The notes: generated from the letters alone by a model not told the origin. A stretch of DNA of 64,000 bases from PALSA-612 sp963742925 (GCA_963742925.1 CAVUNV010000004.1:248001-312000); one strand, 5' to 3'; positions 6,408 to 15,861 are shown, counted from the stretch's first letter. Numbers and translations: made by a program.

Positions 6408-9140
6408 GTGCGACTCGCGCGACGGTTGTCATGCCTCCTCATCTGCGCCTCGGCGCTCCTCGCCGCCTCGTCGGCGCTCGGCGCCACGCCGCCGAACTCG
6501 AACGACCCGTGCATCCAGGCGGGACGCGACAGCTGCGGCACGACCGGCGTCGGCTACTACAAGACCTACAGCTTCGGCACCCGCTGGTTCGGCGACTTCA
6601 AGAACGCGATCCCGGGAACCTCGCACACGTACTGCATCGACCTCCGCTTCTGGTACCCGGGCCCCGACTACAAGTACAAGCTGGACACGAGCGGCAGCCT
6701 GACCAACAAGGACGGCGATGCCGTGCCGCTGTCGAACCAGCAGCGCATCGCGTACGCGACCTGGGTCTACGGGCGGAGCTCCGACCCGGATCAGGCCGCC
6801 GCGGTCATGCTCTACGTCCACGGACAGATGGGCGATGCGAGACCCGGGGAGGTCGGCCCGTCCGTGCTCGGCTCGACCGTCGCCTCGCTCTACGACAAGA
6901 TCGCGAGCAACGCAGCGAAGTACCACGGCCCGTACCGGGTCGTGGTGAACGTGCCGGGGAGCCTGAAGGTCGGCAAGGCCGTGACCGCAACCGTGCGCGT
7001 GCTCGCCGCCGGCGGCGCGGCCCTCCCGAACCAGGCGCTCACGCTCTCGGCGCAGGGCGCGACCGGCGTGGCGAAGCAGGCGAAGACGAGCGACTCGGGC
7101 GTCGCCAACGTCACGCTGACCCCGAGCGGCGGCCCGGTCAAGCTCACCGCCTCGGCCGCGTCGCTCGCCTCGACGCAGCCGCCCGTCTACAAGCCGACCT
7201 CCGCCGCCGCCGCGGCGAACGGGCAGCGGCTCGTCCTGCCGGACTCGCAGACGGTGTCCAACTCGGATACCGGGGTCGCCTCGAGGACGCAGATCCAGGC
7301 TTCGACGGTCGCGGTTCCGACGACCCTGCTGGTCGGGAAGACGAGCCAGGACAAGGTGACGATCTCGAACGCGGGGTCGAGCTGGAGCGGCACGATCCAG
7401 GTGCGCATCTACGGCCCGGCGCGCACGGCCGCCACGATCACGTGCACCGGCACGCCGGCCGCCCAGGGGACGTTGCCTGCGAAGGGGAACGGCACCTTCA
7501 CGACGGCCCCGGTGACGATCAAGGCACCCGGGTTCTACGCGTACCAGGAGGTGGTGCCGGGGAACGCCAGCACGCTCGGCCTGACGACACCCTGCAACGC
7601 CCCGTCGGAGCGCTTCCGCGTCGACACGCAGCCGACCGTCGTCACCACCGTCAGCTCGCAGAGCGTGATCCCCGGCGCGGCGATCACGGACACGGTCAAG
7701 GTGACCGGCCTCGCCGGGGAGCCGGCGACGGTCTCCGCGTCGCTCTACGGGCCGTTCGCGAGCCGGGCCGCGATCAGTTGCTCCGGCACTCCCGCCTGGA
7801 CGGGCACGATCGCGGTCACCGCGGACGGGACGTACACGACGGCGCCGTTCACGGTGCAGGCGCCCGGCTACTACACGTACAGGGAGTCGATCGCCGCCTC
7901 GGGTTTCGTCCGCGCCGTCCAGACGGCCTGTGCGGACACGGCCGAGACGACGATCGTCACCGGCCAGCCGAAGATCGTCACGCAGGTGAGCGCGCAGAAG
8001 ACGTCGCCGGGCTCCACGATCACGGACAAGGTCACGATCTCCGGCCTCGGCATCCTCCAGGCCTCCGTCAAGGCCGTGCTCTACGGCCCGTACCCGTCGG
8101 CGGGCGCCGTCAACTGCAGCGGCAACCCGTTCTGGCAGGGCACGTTCACGGCCAAGGGCGACGGGACCTACACGACGGCGCCGGTCAAGCTGACGAAGGC
8201 GGGCTACTACACCTACCGGGAGTCGATCGCGGACACGCCCGCGTACGCCGGGTTCACCGCGCCCTGCGCGGCAACCGCCGAGACGACGCTCGCCACTTCG
8301 GCTCCGACACTCTCCACGCAGGTGACGAACGAGGTCGCCAAGCCGGGAGCCGGCCTGACGGACAAGGTCACGGTCAAGGGTCTCGGGAGCACGTTCGCCG
8401 CGGTGGACGTGACGCTCTACGGGCCGTTCTCGACCCGCGCGTCGATCGGTTGCTCGGGCACACCCGCCGGGAAGACCTCCTTCACCGCCAAGGGCGACGG
8501 GACGTTCAAGTCACCGCCGATCAAGGTGAACAAGGCCGGGTTCTACATCTTCCGGGAGGCGATCGCCGGAACGGCGCTCGTGAAGGCCGTCCAGAGCTCG
8601 TGCACCGAGCAGTCAGAGGTCTCGCTCGCCGCGCCGCTGATCATCACGGGTCGCGGTGACGTGACCCGTCGGGTTCGCGCGCGCCGCGCCGGCGCCGTCA
8701 CGCCGACCCACGTCAAGCTCGCGGCGGTCGGCATCGACGCACCCGCGTCGGCGGTCGGCATCGACGTGAGCAAGGGCGTGCTCGGCGTCTCGCCCGACAT
8801 CCACCACACCGGCTGGTGGGCCGACGGCGCGCAGCCCGGCGACAAGACCGGCGCCGTCCTGATCGCGGGCCACGTGGACAGCGCGACGCGAGGCGCAGGC
8901 GCGTTCTTCCACCTGAAGGATGCGAAGGCCGGTGACCGTGTCGAGGTGTCGACGGCCGGCGGACGCACGTACACCTACAAGGTCACCTCCGTCAAGAGCT
9001 ATCTGAAGTCGGCGCTCCCGGCCGACGTCTGGTCGCGAAGCGGCGCCGCGCGGCTCGTGCTCGTCACCTGCGGCGGCCCCTTCGACCAGAAGACCGGCCA
9101 CTACCGCGACAACATCGTCCTGACCGCGGTACCGGCCTGA
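6408..9140 (+). CDS. Secreted surface protein: thioester-like head, four repeats, C-terminal sortase
   Basis: About 910 residues from GTG 6408, where a clean signal peptide starts (RLARRLSCLLICASALLAA, cut near residue 25). Residues 27-175 resemble Gram-positive thioester adhesin domains: Cys76 in TYCIDL, and Gln129 in DQAAAVM, the expected Cys-Gln pair. Residues ~176-255 look like an Ig-type strand domain. Residues ~300-748 are four ~112-residue repeats, each with a LYGP-type strand, a CxG Cys, GTYTTAP, GYYTYRES and a second Cys. Residues ~765-910 are a sortase domain with His822 (GHVD), Cys888 (VTCGG) and Arg900 (YRDN), closest to class F. There is no LPXTG-type signal or C-terminal helix. 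The fusion of a head, repeats and the ligating enzyme in one chain is unusual; it may anchor or cross-link itself. The thioester call is by eye. Confidence 0.8.
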   Translation: MRLARRLSCLLICASALLAASSALGATPPNSNDPCIQAGRDSCGTTGVGYYKTYSFGTRWFGDFKNAIPGTSHTYCIDLRFWYPGPDYKYKLDTSGSLTNKDGDAVPLSNQQRIAYATWVYGRSSDPDQAAAVMLYVHGQMGDARPGEVGPSVLGSTVASLYDKIASNAAKYHGPYRVVVNVPGSLKVGKAVTATVRVLAAGGAALPNQALTLSAQGATGVAKQAKTSDSGVANVTLTPSGGPVKLTASAASLASTQPPVYKPTSAAAAANGQRLVLPDSQTVSNSDTGVASRTQIQASTVAVPTTLLVGKTSQDKVTISNAGSSWSGTIQVRIYGPARTAATITCTGTPAAQGTLPAKGNGTFTTAPVTIKAPGFYAYQEVVPGNASTLGLTTPCNAPSERFRVDTQPTVVTTVSSQSVIPGAAITDTVKVTGLAGEPATVSASLYGPFASRAAISCSGTPAWTGTIAVTADGTYTTAPFTVQAPGYYTYRESIAASGFVRAVQTACADTAETTIVTGQPKIVTQVSAQKTSPGSTITDKVTISGLGILQASVKAVLYGPYPSAGAVNCSGNPFWQGTFTAKGDGTYTTAPVKLTKAGYYTYRESIADTPAYAGFTAPCAATAETTLATSAPTLSTQVTNEVAKPGAGLTDKVTVKGLGSTFAAVDVTLYGPFSTRASIGCSGTPAGKTSFTAKGDGTFKSPPIKVNKAGFYIFREAIAGTALVKAVQSSCTEQSEVSLAAPLIITGRGDVTRRVRARRAGAVTPTHVKLAAVGIDAPASAVGIDVSKGVLGVSPDIHHTGWWADGAQPGDKTGAVLIAGHVDSATRGAGAFFHLKDAKAGDRVEVSTAGGRTYTYKVTSVKSYLKSALPADVWSRSGAARLVLVTCGGPFDQKTGHYRDNIVLTAVPA
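7305..8651 (+). repeat. Four ~336-bp coding repeats in the adhesin-sortase gene
   Basis: The four protein repeats begin near residues 300, 413, 526 and 637. Each holds two Cys at matching places (first pair 346/396, then 458/508, 570/620, 682/732), spaced 50 residues apart in every copy, which suggests one disulfide per repeat. Copies two to four are closer to each other than to the first. Confidence 0.85.
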
Positions 9141-9141
9141 G

Positions 9142-10456
9142 CTAGACGCCCGTCGCGCCGATCGCAAGCGCGGCGTGGCGCAGGAAGTGCACGCCCAGCT
9201 CGAGGTCGTCGACCTCGGCGCGCTCGTCCGCGGAGTGGACGAGCCGGGCGGCCAGATCGGGATCCATGGTCTTGACCGGGAAGAAGCCGTAGGCGACGGT
9301 GCCGAAGGCCTCGCGGAGCCAGTGGCTGTCGGTGAACCCGGCGCACGCAGAACGGCAGCACGCGCGCGTCGGGCTCGACCCCCGCGATGAACGACTGGGC
9401 CGCCGACCAGAGCGGCGTCTGCATCGGCGAGCGGGTGCCGCCCTGCCCCGTCCGCCACACGATCTCGTAGTCACCCTTCCCCAGCCACGCGCGCAGCGTG
9501 CGGTCGGCCTCCTCCTGCGTCTCCCCCGGCAGCAGGCGGCAGTCGACCGTCACCTCGGTGAGCGCGGGGATCACGTTCCGCTTCTGCGAGGCCGAGATCA
9601 TCGTCGGTGAGACGGTGAGCGCGAGCAGCGGCTCGATCATCGTCGCCGCGGCCGGATCCACGGCCCGCGCCGCTGCAAGGGCCTCGCCCGCCGGCGGCAC
9701 CGTCCCGCACACCTCCTGGAGGAACACCTCCGTCTCCGGCATCAGCGTCGGCTCGGGCTCGAACTCGGCCAGCCGCTCGATGTGGCCGGCTGCCTTGACG
9801 AGCGCGTTGTCGGCGATCGAGGGCAGCGAGGCGTGGCCCGAGCGGCCGTGCACGCGGAGGACGAACGGCGAGCTCATCTTCTCCGCCGTCGCGCAGAGAT
9901 AGAAGATCCGCCCGCCGACCTCGACGCGGTCACCCGCGCCCTCGTTGACCGCGAATTCCGCCCGTACCGCCTCGGGGTGCTCGCGGCACAGCCACGAGAG
10001 CCCGAAGTCGGGGTCGTCGCCCACCTCCTCGTCGGCCGTAGCCGCGAAGATCAGGTCGCCGCGCGGCTCGAACCCCTCACGGGCGAGCGAGGCGATCGCG
10101 ACCGCGCTTGCGGCCACCTGCCCCTTCATGTCGAGTGCACCGCGGCCCCAGACCTGGCCGTCACGCAGTTCGCCCGACCAGGGATCGACCGTCCACTCGG
10201 CGGGATCGGCGAGCACCGTGTCGGTGTGGGAGAGGAGCAGGAGGCGTGGCCCATCCCCCGTCCCGGGGAGCCGCGCCACGAGGTTGGCCCGGTCCGGCAC
10301 ACGTGCGTACAGCTCGCACCGGACCCCGAACGGCTCGAGGTAGTCGCGCAGGAGCTCCGCAGCGGCCGTCTCGTTCCCCGGCGGATTGACCGTGTCGAGC
10401 CGGATCAGTTGCTGGAGGAGGGTGGTCACCTCCTCGCGCAGCGAGTCGGCCGCCAT
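9142..10456 (-). CDS. M20-family metallopeptidase/deacylase (frameshifted)
   Basis: A dizinc M20 peptidase of about 437 residues. Zinc and catalytic motifs are present: SHTDTV (about residue 77), GRGALDMKG (about 104), ATADEEVG (about 138) and the dimerisation domain around VHGRSGHASLP. The first frame runs well to about residue 370 (PDARVLPF) and then loses the family; the true C-terminus (GFTDSHWLREAFGTVAYGF, with the last zinc His replaced by the family's terminal VHFLRHAAL) continues in another frame to 9142. One extra base near 9341-9349 explains it. I treat it as a consensus error. The start abuts the methyltransferase stop, so it is third in the kynA operon. Confidence 0.8.
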
Positions 10457-11251
10457 CTACCGCCGACGCCCGATGGTGAGGAGATAGGGCCGCTCCTGGT
10501 AGATCTCGTCGCCCCGGCGGTCCTGCTCGTAGAACTCGACCATGGCCCGGTGATACTCCTCCCGCCGCTCGGGGTCGAGCGAGTCGTACAGCAGTCTGTT
10601 CGGGCCGACGCCGGCCAGAGCGTGCTCCCACATCGCCTCGCCGGACTCTCCCGTGTGCGGGGCATTGCCGTCGTGGAACTCCAGCTCGAACGAGTCCCCG
10701 AGCAGCGCGGCAACATGGTCCTCCGCCGCCCAGTCGAACGGGTTCCCGGCTCCCTCGGGCGGCGGCGGCTGGAATCGCGCGGCAACCTTGATGCTCCTGG
10801 CGATACCGCTCTCGGGACGCCAGGCCGTCAGGCCGAGCCGGCCGCCCGGGCGCGCGACGCGGGCCAGCTCGCGGGCCACCCGCTCGTGCTCCGGCGCGAA
10901 GATGATGCCCACGGACGAGGAGACGACGTCGAAGCTCCCGTCCGCGAACGGGAGGCTCTCGCAGTCGCCGGCGTGGTACGTGATCGACAGGCCCTCACTC
11001 ACGGCCCGTCGCCGGGCCGTCTCGACCATCACGTCGGACAGATCGAGCCCGGTCACGTCGGCGCCGGCGCGCGCCGCCCGCATCGACACGGCTCCCGTGC
11101 CGCACGCGAGGTCGAGCCACCGCTCTCCGGGCACCGGATCGAGCCTCCCGACGAGGTCGTCGTGCATCGCCGCGATCGAGTCCTCGATCTTCTCGAACGG
11201 CGCCGCGCCCCAGGCCAGCCGCTGGCGTTGCTTGAGCTCCTCGAACGCCAC
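10457..11251 (-). CDS. Class I SAM-dependent methyltransferase
   Basis: A 264-residue UbiE/Methyltransf_11-type enzyme. SAM motif I is LDLACGTGAVS (about residues 46-56), the acidic motif II is TGLDLSDVMVE (about 69), and motif III is FDVVSSSVGIIFAPEH (about 102). The C-terminal half has no feature that reveals the substrate. Start is GTG 11251, directly abutting the kynA stop, and its own stop abuts the M20 start, so three genes form one operon: tryptophan dioxygenase, methyltransferase, M20 hydrolase. Confidence 0.85.
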   Translation of the reverse strand: MAFEELKQRQRLAWGAAPFEKIEDSIAAMHDDLVGRLDPVPGERWLDLACGTGAVSMRAARAGADVTGLDLSDVMVETARRRAVSEGLSITYHAGDCESLPFADGSFDVVSSSVGIIFAPEHERVARELARVARPGGRLGLTAWRPESGIARSIKVAARFQPPPPEGAGNPFDWAAEDHVAALLGDSFELEFHDGNAPHTGESGEAMWEHALAGVGPNRLLYDSLDPERREEYHRAMVEFYEQDRRGDEIYQERPYLLTIGRRR

Positions 11252-11983
11252 CTAACCCTCTTCCTCCTGCGCCAGACCGGTCAGCTCGTTGCGCACATCC
11301 CACAGCTCGGGGAAGAACTTGCGGTGGACGAGCCCGGCCAGGAGCTCCACCGGCGTGCCCTGCGTGCCGACCACGTCGCCGCCGATGATCCGCTCGACGA
11401 CCCGCAGGTGGCGAATGCGCCAGACGCCGGCACGCTCGTCCAGCTCGGTCAGCGTCTCCGCCAGCTCGTAGAGGTCCTCGAACTCGCGCGCGCGCCGATA
11501 GATGTCGGCCAGCGGGAGGCCCTCGGCGCGGCGGAGCACCTGAAATGCCTCGCCCGCGTCGGGAATCGACCGGCGCAGGTGGTTCCAGCCGGGCGAGTCG
11601 AAGCCGCTCCCGTGCCCGAGCTCGGGGCGCACCCCGGACGTGTACTCCCACGGCGACATCAGCTCGAGCATGTCGAGCTGCTCCGTGATCAGCTTCAGGC
11701 CGAGGATCGCGCGCCGCAGGAGCCGGATCGCGGCCCGGAGGTCGCCGTCCCGGATCCGCGCCGTGGCGGTGTCGATCTCGGTCGACGCGAGCTTCAGCCA
11801 GAGCTCCGACGACTGGTGCGTGACCTGGAAGAGCAGCTCGTCGTGATGGGCACGCTCGTCGGTGGACTTCTGCAACGCGAGCAGCTCGTCGGTGCGGATG
11901 TAGCGCTCGTAGTCGCTCGCACCGGCGCCCGGGAGGACGGGACCGAGCTCGTCCTCGAGGCCGGTCTGCTCACGCCTGGACAC
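11252..11983 (-). CDS. kynA: Tryptophan 2,3-dioxygenase
   Basis: A 243-residue haem dioxygenase that opens the indole ring of L-tryptophan to N-formylkynurenine. Family motifs are seen: YERYIRTDELLALQ near the start, FQVTHQSSELWLK (about residues 52-64), and RIRHLRVVERIIGGDVVGTQGT, which holds the proximal haem His and the substrate-carboxylate GTQGT. Length is near the bacterial norm of ~260-280. No other kynurenine-pathway gene is in the window. It diverges from rarA with 20 bases between starts, so the promoters must overlap. Confidence 0.92.
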   Translation of the reverse strand: MSRREQTGLEDELGPVLPGAGASDYERYIRTDELLALQKSTDERAHHDELLFQVTHQSSELWLKLASTEIDTATARIRDGDLRAAIRLLRRAILGLKLITEQLDMLELMSPWEYTSGVRPELGHGSGFDSPGWNHLRRSIPDAGEAFQVLRRAEGLPLADIYRRAREFEDLYELAETLTELDERAGVWRIRHLRVVERIIGGDVVGTQGTPVELLAGLVHRKFFPELWDVRNELTGLAQEEEG

Positions 11984-12003
11984 GTCCTGAGCATACTTCG
12001 CCG

Positions 12004-13380
12004 ATGGGCGACCTCTTCGCGGATGCGGCGCGCGAGCGCATGCCCGACGCGGCCCCGCTCGCGCAGCGTGCCCGGCCGGCGACGCTGGACGAGTTCGTCG
12101 GCCAGCGGCACGTGCTCGGGGAGCGCTCCGCGTTGCGCCTCGCGATCGAGGGCGACCGTGTCGGCTCAGCCGTCTTCTACGGCCCGCCCGGGAGCGGCAA
12201 GACGACGCTGGCGCGGATCGTCGCCGCCCGGACGGGCGCCGCGTTCGAGGAGCTGTCCGCCGTGTCCGCCACCGTGGCCGAGGTGCGGGCCGTGCTCGCC
12301 CGCGCGCGGGAGCGGCTCGGAGCCCAGGGGCAGCGCACGATCCTGTTCCTCGACGAGATCCACCGCTTCAACAAGGCCCAGCAGGACGCGTTGCTGCCGG
12401 CGGTCGAGGAAGGGCTCGTGACGCTGATCGGCGCAACCACCGAGAACCCGTACTTCGAGGTCAACTCGGCGCTCATGTCGCGGATGCAGCTCTACGAGCT
12501 CGAGCCGCTCTCCGACGAGGAGATGGTGCTCGTCGTCCGGCGCGGGGCGGAAGTTCTCGACACGGCCGTTCCCGATGAGCTCGCCGCGCTGATCGCCCGC
12601 CGGGCCGGAGGCGACGCACGCTCGGCCCTCAACATCCTCGAGCTCGCAACCCGGACCGCGGAGGCCGAGGACACGGCGATCACGGAGCAGCACGTCGAGG
12701 ACGCCGCCCGCAAGCGGCCGTTCGTCTACGACCGCTCCGGCGACATGCACTACGACTTCACGTCCGCGTTCATCAAGTCGATGCGCGGCTCCGATCCGGA
12801 CGCGGCCGTCTACTACCTGGCCGCGATGCTGGAGGCGGGAGAGGACCCGCGCTTCGTCGCGCGACGGATGGTGATCCTCGCCTCGGAGGACGTCGGCGAT
12901 GCCGACCCGCAGGCGCTGGTCGTCGCCGTGGCCGCCGCGCAGGCGCTCGAGCACGTCGGTCTGCCGGAGGCGAAGCTCAATCTGGCGCAGGCGGCGATCT
13001 ACCTGGCCTGCGCGCCGAAGTCGAACGCGGTCATCCGCGCGCTGTCGGATGCGACGCGCGACGTGCGCGAGCGGGGGAACCTGCGTCCGCCGGCATCGCT
13101 CCGCGACGCGCACTACCCGGGCGCGAAGAAGCTCGGCCACGGCGAGGGCTACATCTACCCGCACACCGATCCCGCGGGCTTCGAGGTCGACCACCTGCCC
13201 GACGAGCTGAAGTCGGGCACAGGAAGCTCTCGCGGCCGGTATTACAGGCCCGCCGATCCTCTTCAAGGGATCGACCTGGCACCGTTGGCCGCGTACCTCC
13301 GAGAGGCGGGGGAGCCGGAAGCTGCTGCGAAGATCGAGGCGCTTGCCCGCGACCCCGGGCACCGGGGGTCGCGTCCGTAG
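12004..13380 (+). CDS. rarA: Replication-associated recombination protein A (RarA/MgsA)
   Basis: A 458-residue AAA+ protein related to clamp-loader ATPases, active at stalled forks. Walker A is GPPGSGKTT (about 60-68), Walker B is LFLDEIHRF (about 113-121), sensor 1 is GATTENPYFEVN, and the C-terminal tetramerisation part ends with the family's HYPGAKKLGHGEGYIYPH. Length is typical. Start ATG 12004. Confidence 0.93.
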   Translation: MGDLFADAARERMPDAAPLAQRARPATLDEFVGQRHVLGERSALRLAIEGDRVGSAVFYGPPGSGKTTLARIVAARTGAAFEELSAVSATVAEVRAVLARARERLGAQGQRTILFLDEIHRFNKAQQDALLPAVEEGLVTLIGATTENPYFEVNSALMSRMQLYELEPLSDEEMVLVVRRGAEVLDTAVPDELAALIARRAGGDARSALNILELATRTAEAEDTAITEQHVEDAARKRPFVYDRSGDMHYDFTSAFIKSMRGSDPDAAVYYLAAMLEAGEDPRFVARRMVILASEDVGDADPQALVVAVAAAQALEHVGLPEAKLNLAQAAIYLACAPKSNAVIRALSDATRDVRERGNLRPPASLRDAHYPGAKKLGHGEGYIYPHTDPAGFEVDHLPDELKSGTGSSRGRYYRPADPLQGIDLAPLAAYLREAGEPEAAAKIEALARDPGHRGSRP

Positions 13381-13417
13381 CGACTGAGAGCCGGCCCGTA
13401 TAGGTTTGCTTCCCTCT

Positions 13418-14233
13418 GTGGCCGTTTGCCTCGTCACGGGCTCGTCACGCGGCTTCGGCCGACTGATCTGTCAGCGCCTCGCCGCCGGAGGACACCGTGT
13501 CTACGCGAGCATGCGAGACACGAGCGGACCGGGAGCCGAGCTGGCGGAGACCTGCGTTCTGCTCGAGGTGGACGTGACCGACAACGGCGCGGTGACGCGG
13601 GCCGTCAACCGGATCGCCGAACAGGAGGGTCGACTCGACGCGGTCGTCAACAACGCGGGCTACGTGTTGTGGGGACCGGTCGAAGAGACTGCGGTCGAGG
13701 ACATTCAACGCGAGTTCGACGTGAACGTCTTCGGCGCCGTTCGCGTCGCGCAGGCCGCCGCACCGATGATGCGACGCCAACGATCGGGCGTCATAGTGCA
13801 GATCAGCTCGATCAGCGGTCTGGTCGTCGCCGGGCCGTTCTGGGGCCACTATGCATCGTCGAAGTTCGCACTCGAGGCGTTGTCCGAAGCGCTTGCCTAC
13901 GAGCTACGCCCGTTCGGCGTCCGAGTCGTGCTCGTCGAGCCGGGCTCCTACGAGACGACCATCGGCCAGTCGATCCAGCTCAGCCCCGGCCTCGACGAAG
14001 GTCAAAGCGCCTATAACGACGCCTACCAGCGGATGCGCGCCGTTGACGAGCCATTCCCGCTCGGACGCCCCGAAGAGGTTGCGGAGGCCGTGGCGTGGGC
14101 AATCGAGGACGAAACAGCCGGGCTCAGGGTCCTGCTCGGCGACGACGCCGCTTGGTATGCCGACGCGAAAGCGCAGGGGGACGACGAATACTGGCGCCGG
14201 ATCTCGGAACTCTGGCAGCTACCGGCCTCCTGA
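13418..14233 (+). CDS. Short-chain dehydrogenase/reductase
   Basis: A 271-residue classical SDR. The cofactor motif is TGSSRGFG (residues 6-13), NNAG follows (about 80-83), the catalytic Ser is in QISSISG (about 131) and the Tyr/Lys pair in HYASSKFALEA (about 145-149). The motif C-terminal to Tyr (PGSYET) resembles retinol/steroid-type SDRs. GTG 13418 is preferred over the upstream TTG because it gives the short standard N-terminus. Codon use is a little more relaxed (more A/T third positions such as GTC ATA GTG) than in neighbours, hinting at later acquisition. Substrate unknown. Confidence 0.85.
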   Translation: MAVCLVTGSSRGFGRLICQRLAAGGHRVYASMRDTSGPGAELAETCVLLEVDVTDNGAVTRAVNRIAEQEGRLDAVVNNAGYVLWGPVEETAVEDIQREFDVNVFGAVRVAQAAAPMMRRQRSGVIVQISSISGLVVAGPFWGHYASSKFALEALSEALAYELRPFGVRVVLVEPGSYETTIGQSIQLSPGLDEGQSAYNDAYQRMRAVDEPFPLGRPEEVAEAVAWAIEDETAGLRVLLGDDAAWYADAKAQGDDEYWRRISELWQLPAS

Positions 14234-14286
14234 GGCGCCGCGAGTACTATCGGCCGCAGTCAACGAAAAGGATGAGGAGGACGAGC

Positions 14287-14727
14287 ATGTCGGCTGAGCA
14301 CACTGCTTCGGCAACGTGGAACGGGGATCTGATGAGCGGCTCCGGAACGTTCTCGCTCGGGAGCGGCGCGGTCAGCGACGCCGCGCTGAGCTGGCACGCC
14401 CGGGCGGAGGACGGATCGGCGGGGACGAGCCCGGAGGAGCTGATCGCCGGTGCGCTCGCCTCCTGCTTCTCGATGGCGCTCTCGCACGGCCTGGCGCAGG
14501 GCGGGACTCCGGCGACCCGGATCGACACCGATGCGACGGCAACGTTCGACAAGACCGACGCTGGGTTCCGGCTGACGAGCATCGCGCTGCGGGTCAGGGC
14601 CGACGTTCCGGGCATCGACGCGGCGGGCTTCAGCGAGGCGGCCGAGGGCGCGAAGGTCAACTGCCCGGTCTCGAAGGCCCTCGAGGGCAACGTCGCGATC
14701 ACGCTCGACGCGGCGCTCGCCGGCTAG
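14287..14727 (+). CDS. osmC: OsmC-family peroxiredoxin
   Basis: A 146-residue thiol peroxidase reducing organic hydroperoxides. The two active Cys are visible in ALASCFSMAL (about residue 60) and KVNCPVSKAL (about 126). Family spacing and length fit OsmC better than Ohr. ATG 14287 has a good ribosome site (GAGGAGG about 14274-14280). The stop overlaps that of the convergent arginase gene by three bases. Confidence 0.92.
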   Translation: MSAEHTASATWNGDLMSGSGTFSLGSGAVSDAALSWHARAEDGSAGTSPEELIAGALASCFSMALSHGLAQGGTPATRIDTDATATFDKTDAGFRLTSIALRVRADVPGIDAAGFSEAAEGAKVNCPVSKALEGNVAITLDAALAG

Positions 14728-15635
14728 AGGATCCGCGCGCCGAGGGCGCTCGCGACCAGCTCGACCGCGAGGTGGGCGGTCGCGTTCTCCCGGTCGAGGA
14801 TCGGGTTGACCTCGACCACCTCTAGCGAGCCGGCGAGGCCCGACTCGGCGACGAGCTCCAGCGCGAAATGGGCCTCGCGGTAGGAGAAGCCGCCCCGGAC
14901 AGGCGTCCCGACCCCCGGAGCCACCTCCGGGTCGACGACGTCCATGTCGAGGCTCACATGGACGAACCCCGAGCCGGCGATGTGCTCGAGCGACTCGCGG
15001 ATCGCCCGCTCGACGCCGATCCGGTCGACGTCGCTCATCGTGTAGACGAGCGCGCCCAGCTCTCGGAGCAGGTTCCGCTCGCTCTCGTCGAGGGAGCGGA
15101 CGCCGACCAGCGCGACCCGGGACGGCTCGACGGCGGGAATCGGCCACGCCTCGCTCCCGAACCCGGGCCCGGCGAGCCCCAGCGCGGCGGCCAGCACCAT
15201 GCCGTGCACGTTGCCGGTCGGGCTCGTCTCCGGCCGGTTCAGGTCGCCGTGCGCATCGAGCCAGAGCGCTCCTCCCGGGCCGGCCGAGCGAGCCAGTCCT
15301 CCGAGCGTGCCGAGCGCAACCGAATGGTCGCCGCCGAGCACGAGCGGCAGGTAACCCTCTTCCTTCGCCCTGGCGACCAGATCGGCGATGCGCACACAGG
15401 TCGCCTTGATCTCCTCGAGGAAGCGGGCGTGCTCGTCACCGAAGGCGACCGACTCGGCGACCGGCGTGACGACGTTGCCCCAGTCCTCGCAGACCCTGCC
15501 GAGCTCGACGATGCGCGCGTCGAGGCCTGCATACCGGATCGCCGACGGCCCCATGTCGACGCCCCGGCGCCCCTGGCCCAGATCGAGCGCCGCTCCGATG
15601 ATCGCAACCGGCGCATCTCCGTTCGCCCCGCCCAC
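14724..15635 (-). CDS. rocF: Arginase (ureohydrolase family)
   Basis: A 303-residue binuclear manganese enzyme. Metal ligands lie in GGDHSVALG (about 100), DAHGDLNRPETSPTGNVHGM (about 127-146) and SLDMDVVDPEVAPGVGTPV (about 226). The DAHGDLNxPETSPTGNVHGM form is the arginase rather than agmatinase pattern. It cleaves L-arginine to ornithine and urea. It is monocistronic here, convergent with osmC. The start codon ATG 15635 sits 50 bases from the tRNA-Phe 3' end. Confidence 0.88.
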   Translation of the reverse strand: MGGANGDAPVAIIGAALDLGQGRRGVDMGPSAIRYAGLDARIVELGRVCEDWGNVVTPVAESVAFGDEHARFLEEIKATCVRIADLVARAKEEGYLPLVLGGDHSVALGTLGGLARSAGPGGALWLDAHGDLNRPETSPTGNVHGMVLAAALGLAGPGFGSEAWPIPAVEPSRVALVGVRSLDESERNLLRELGALVYTMSDVDRIGVERAIRESLEHIAGSGFVHVSLDMDVVDPEVAPGVGTPVRGGFSYREAHFALELVAESGLAGSLEVVEVNPILDRENATAHLAVELVASALGARIL

Positions 15636-15684
15636 CGCTGCGAAGGCTAGTCAGCACAGCGGAGGCCGGGCGCGCGCTGGAAAG

Positions 15685-15757
15685 TGGCGAGGGCCGGAAT
15701 CGAACCGGCGACACCACGGTTTTCAGCCGTGTGCTCTACCGACTGAGCTACCTCGCC
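15685..15757 (-). tRNA. tRNA-Phe (GAA)
   Basis: Read on the minus strand the 73-nt gene begins GGCGAGGTAGCTCAG and folds into a full cloverleaf: acceptor GGCGAGG/CCTCGCC, anticodon loop CTGAAAA with anticodon GAA, and T-arm GGTTCGATTCC. The 3' CCA is not encoded. Confidence 0.97.
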
Positions 15758-15861
15758 AAGCCGCGTATGAGTGTACCCGGGCTCTCGATTCCGGCCCACG
15801 GCATTCCGCCGCCGCGACCGGCATGACGGGCGCGGCCCACAGCCGCAACTCTCGCCCCTAC

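Noticed and set aside
9782..12421. An 879-codon plus-strand ORF opposite the M20, methyltransferase and kynA genes
   Set aside because: Long only because high-GC antisense frames lack stops; composition is Arg/Gly/Ala-rich shadow, and three recognisable genes lie on the other strand.
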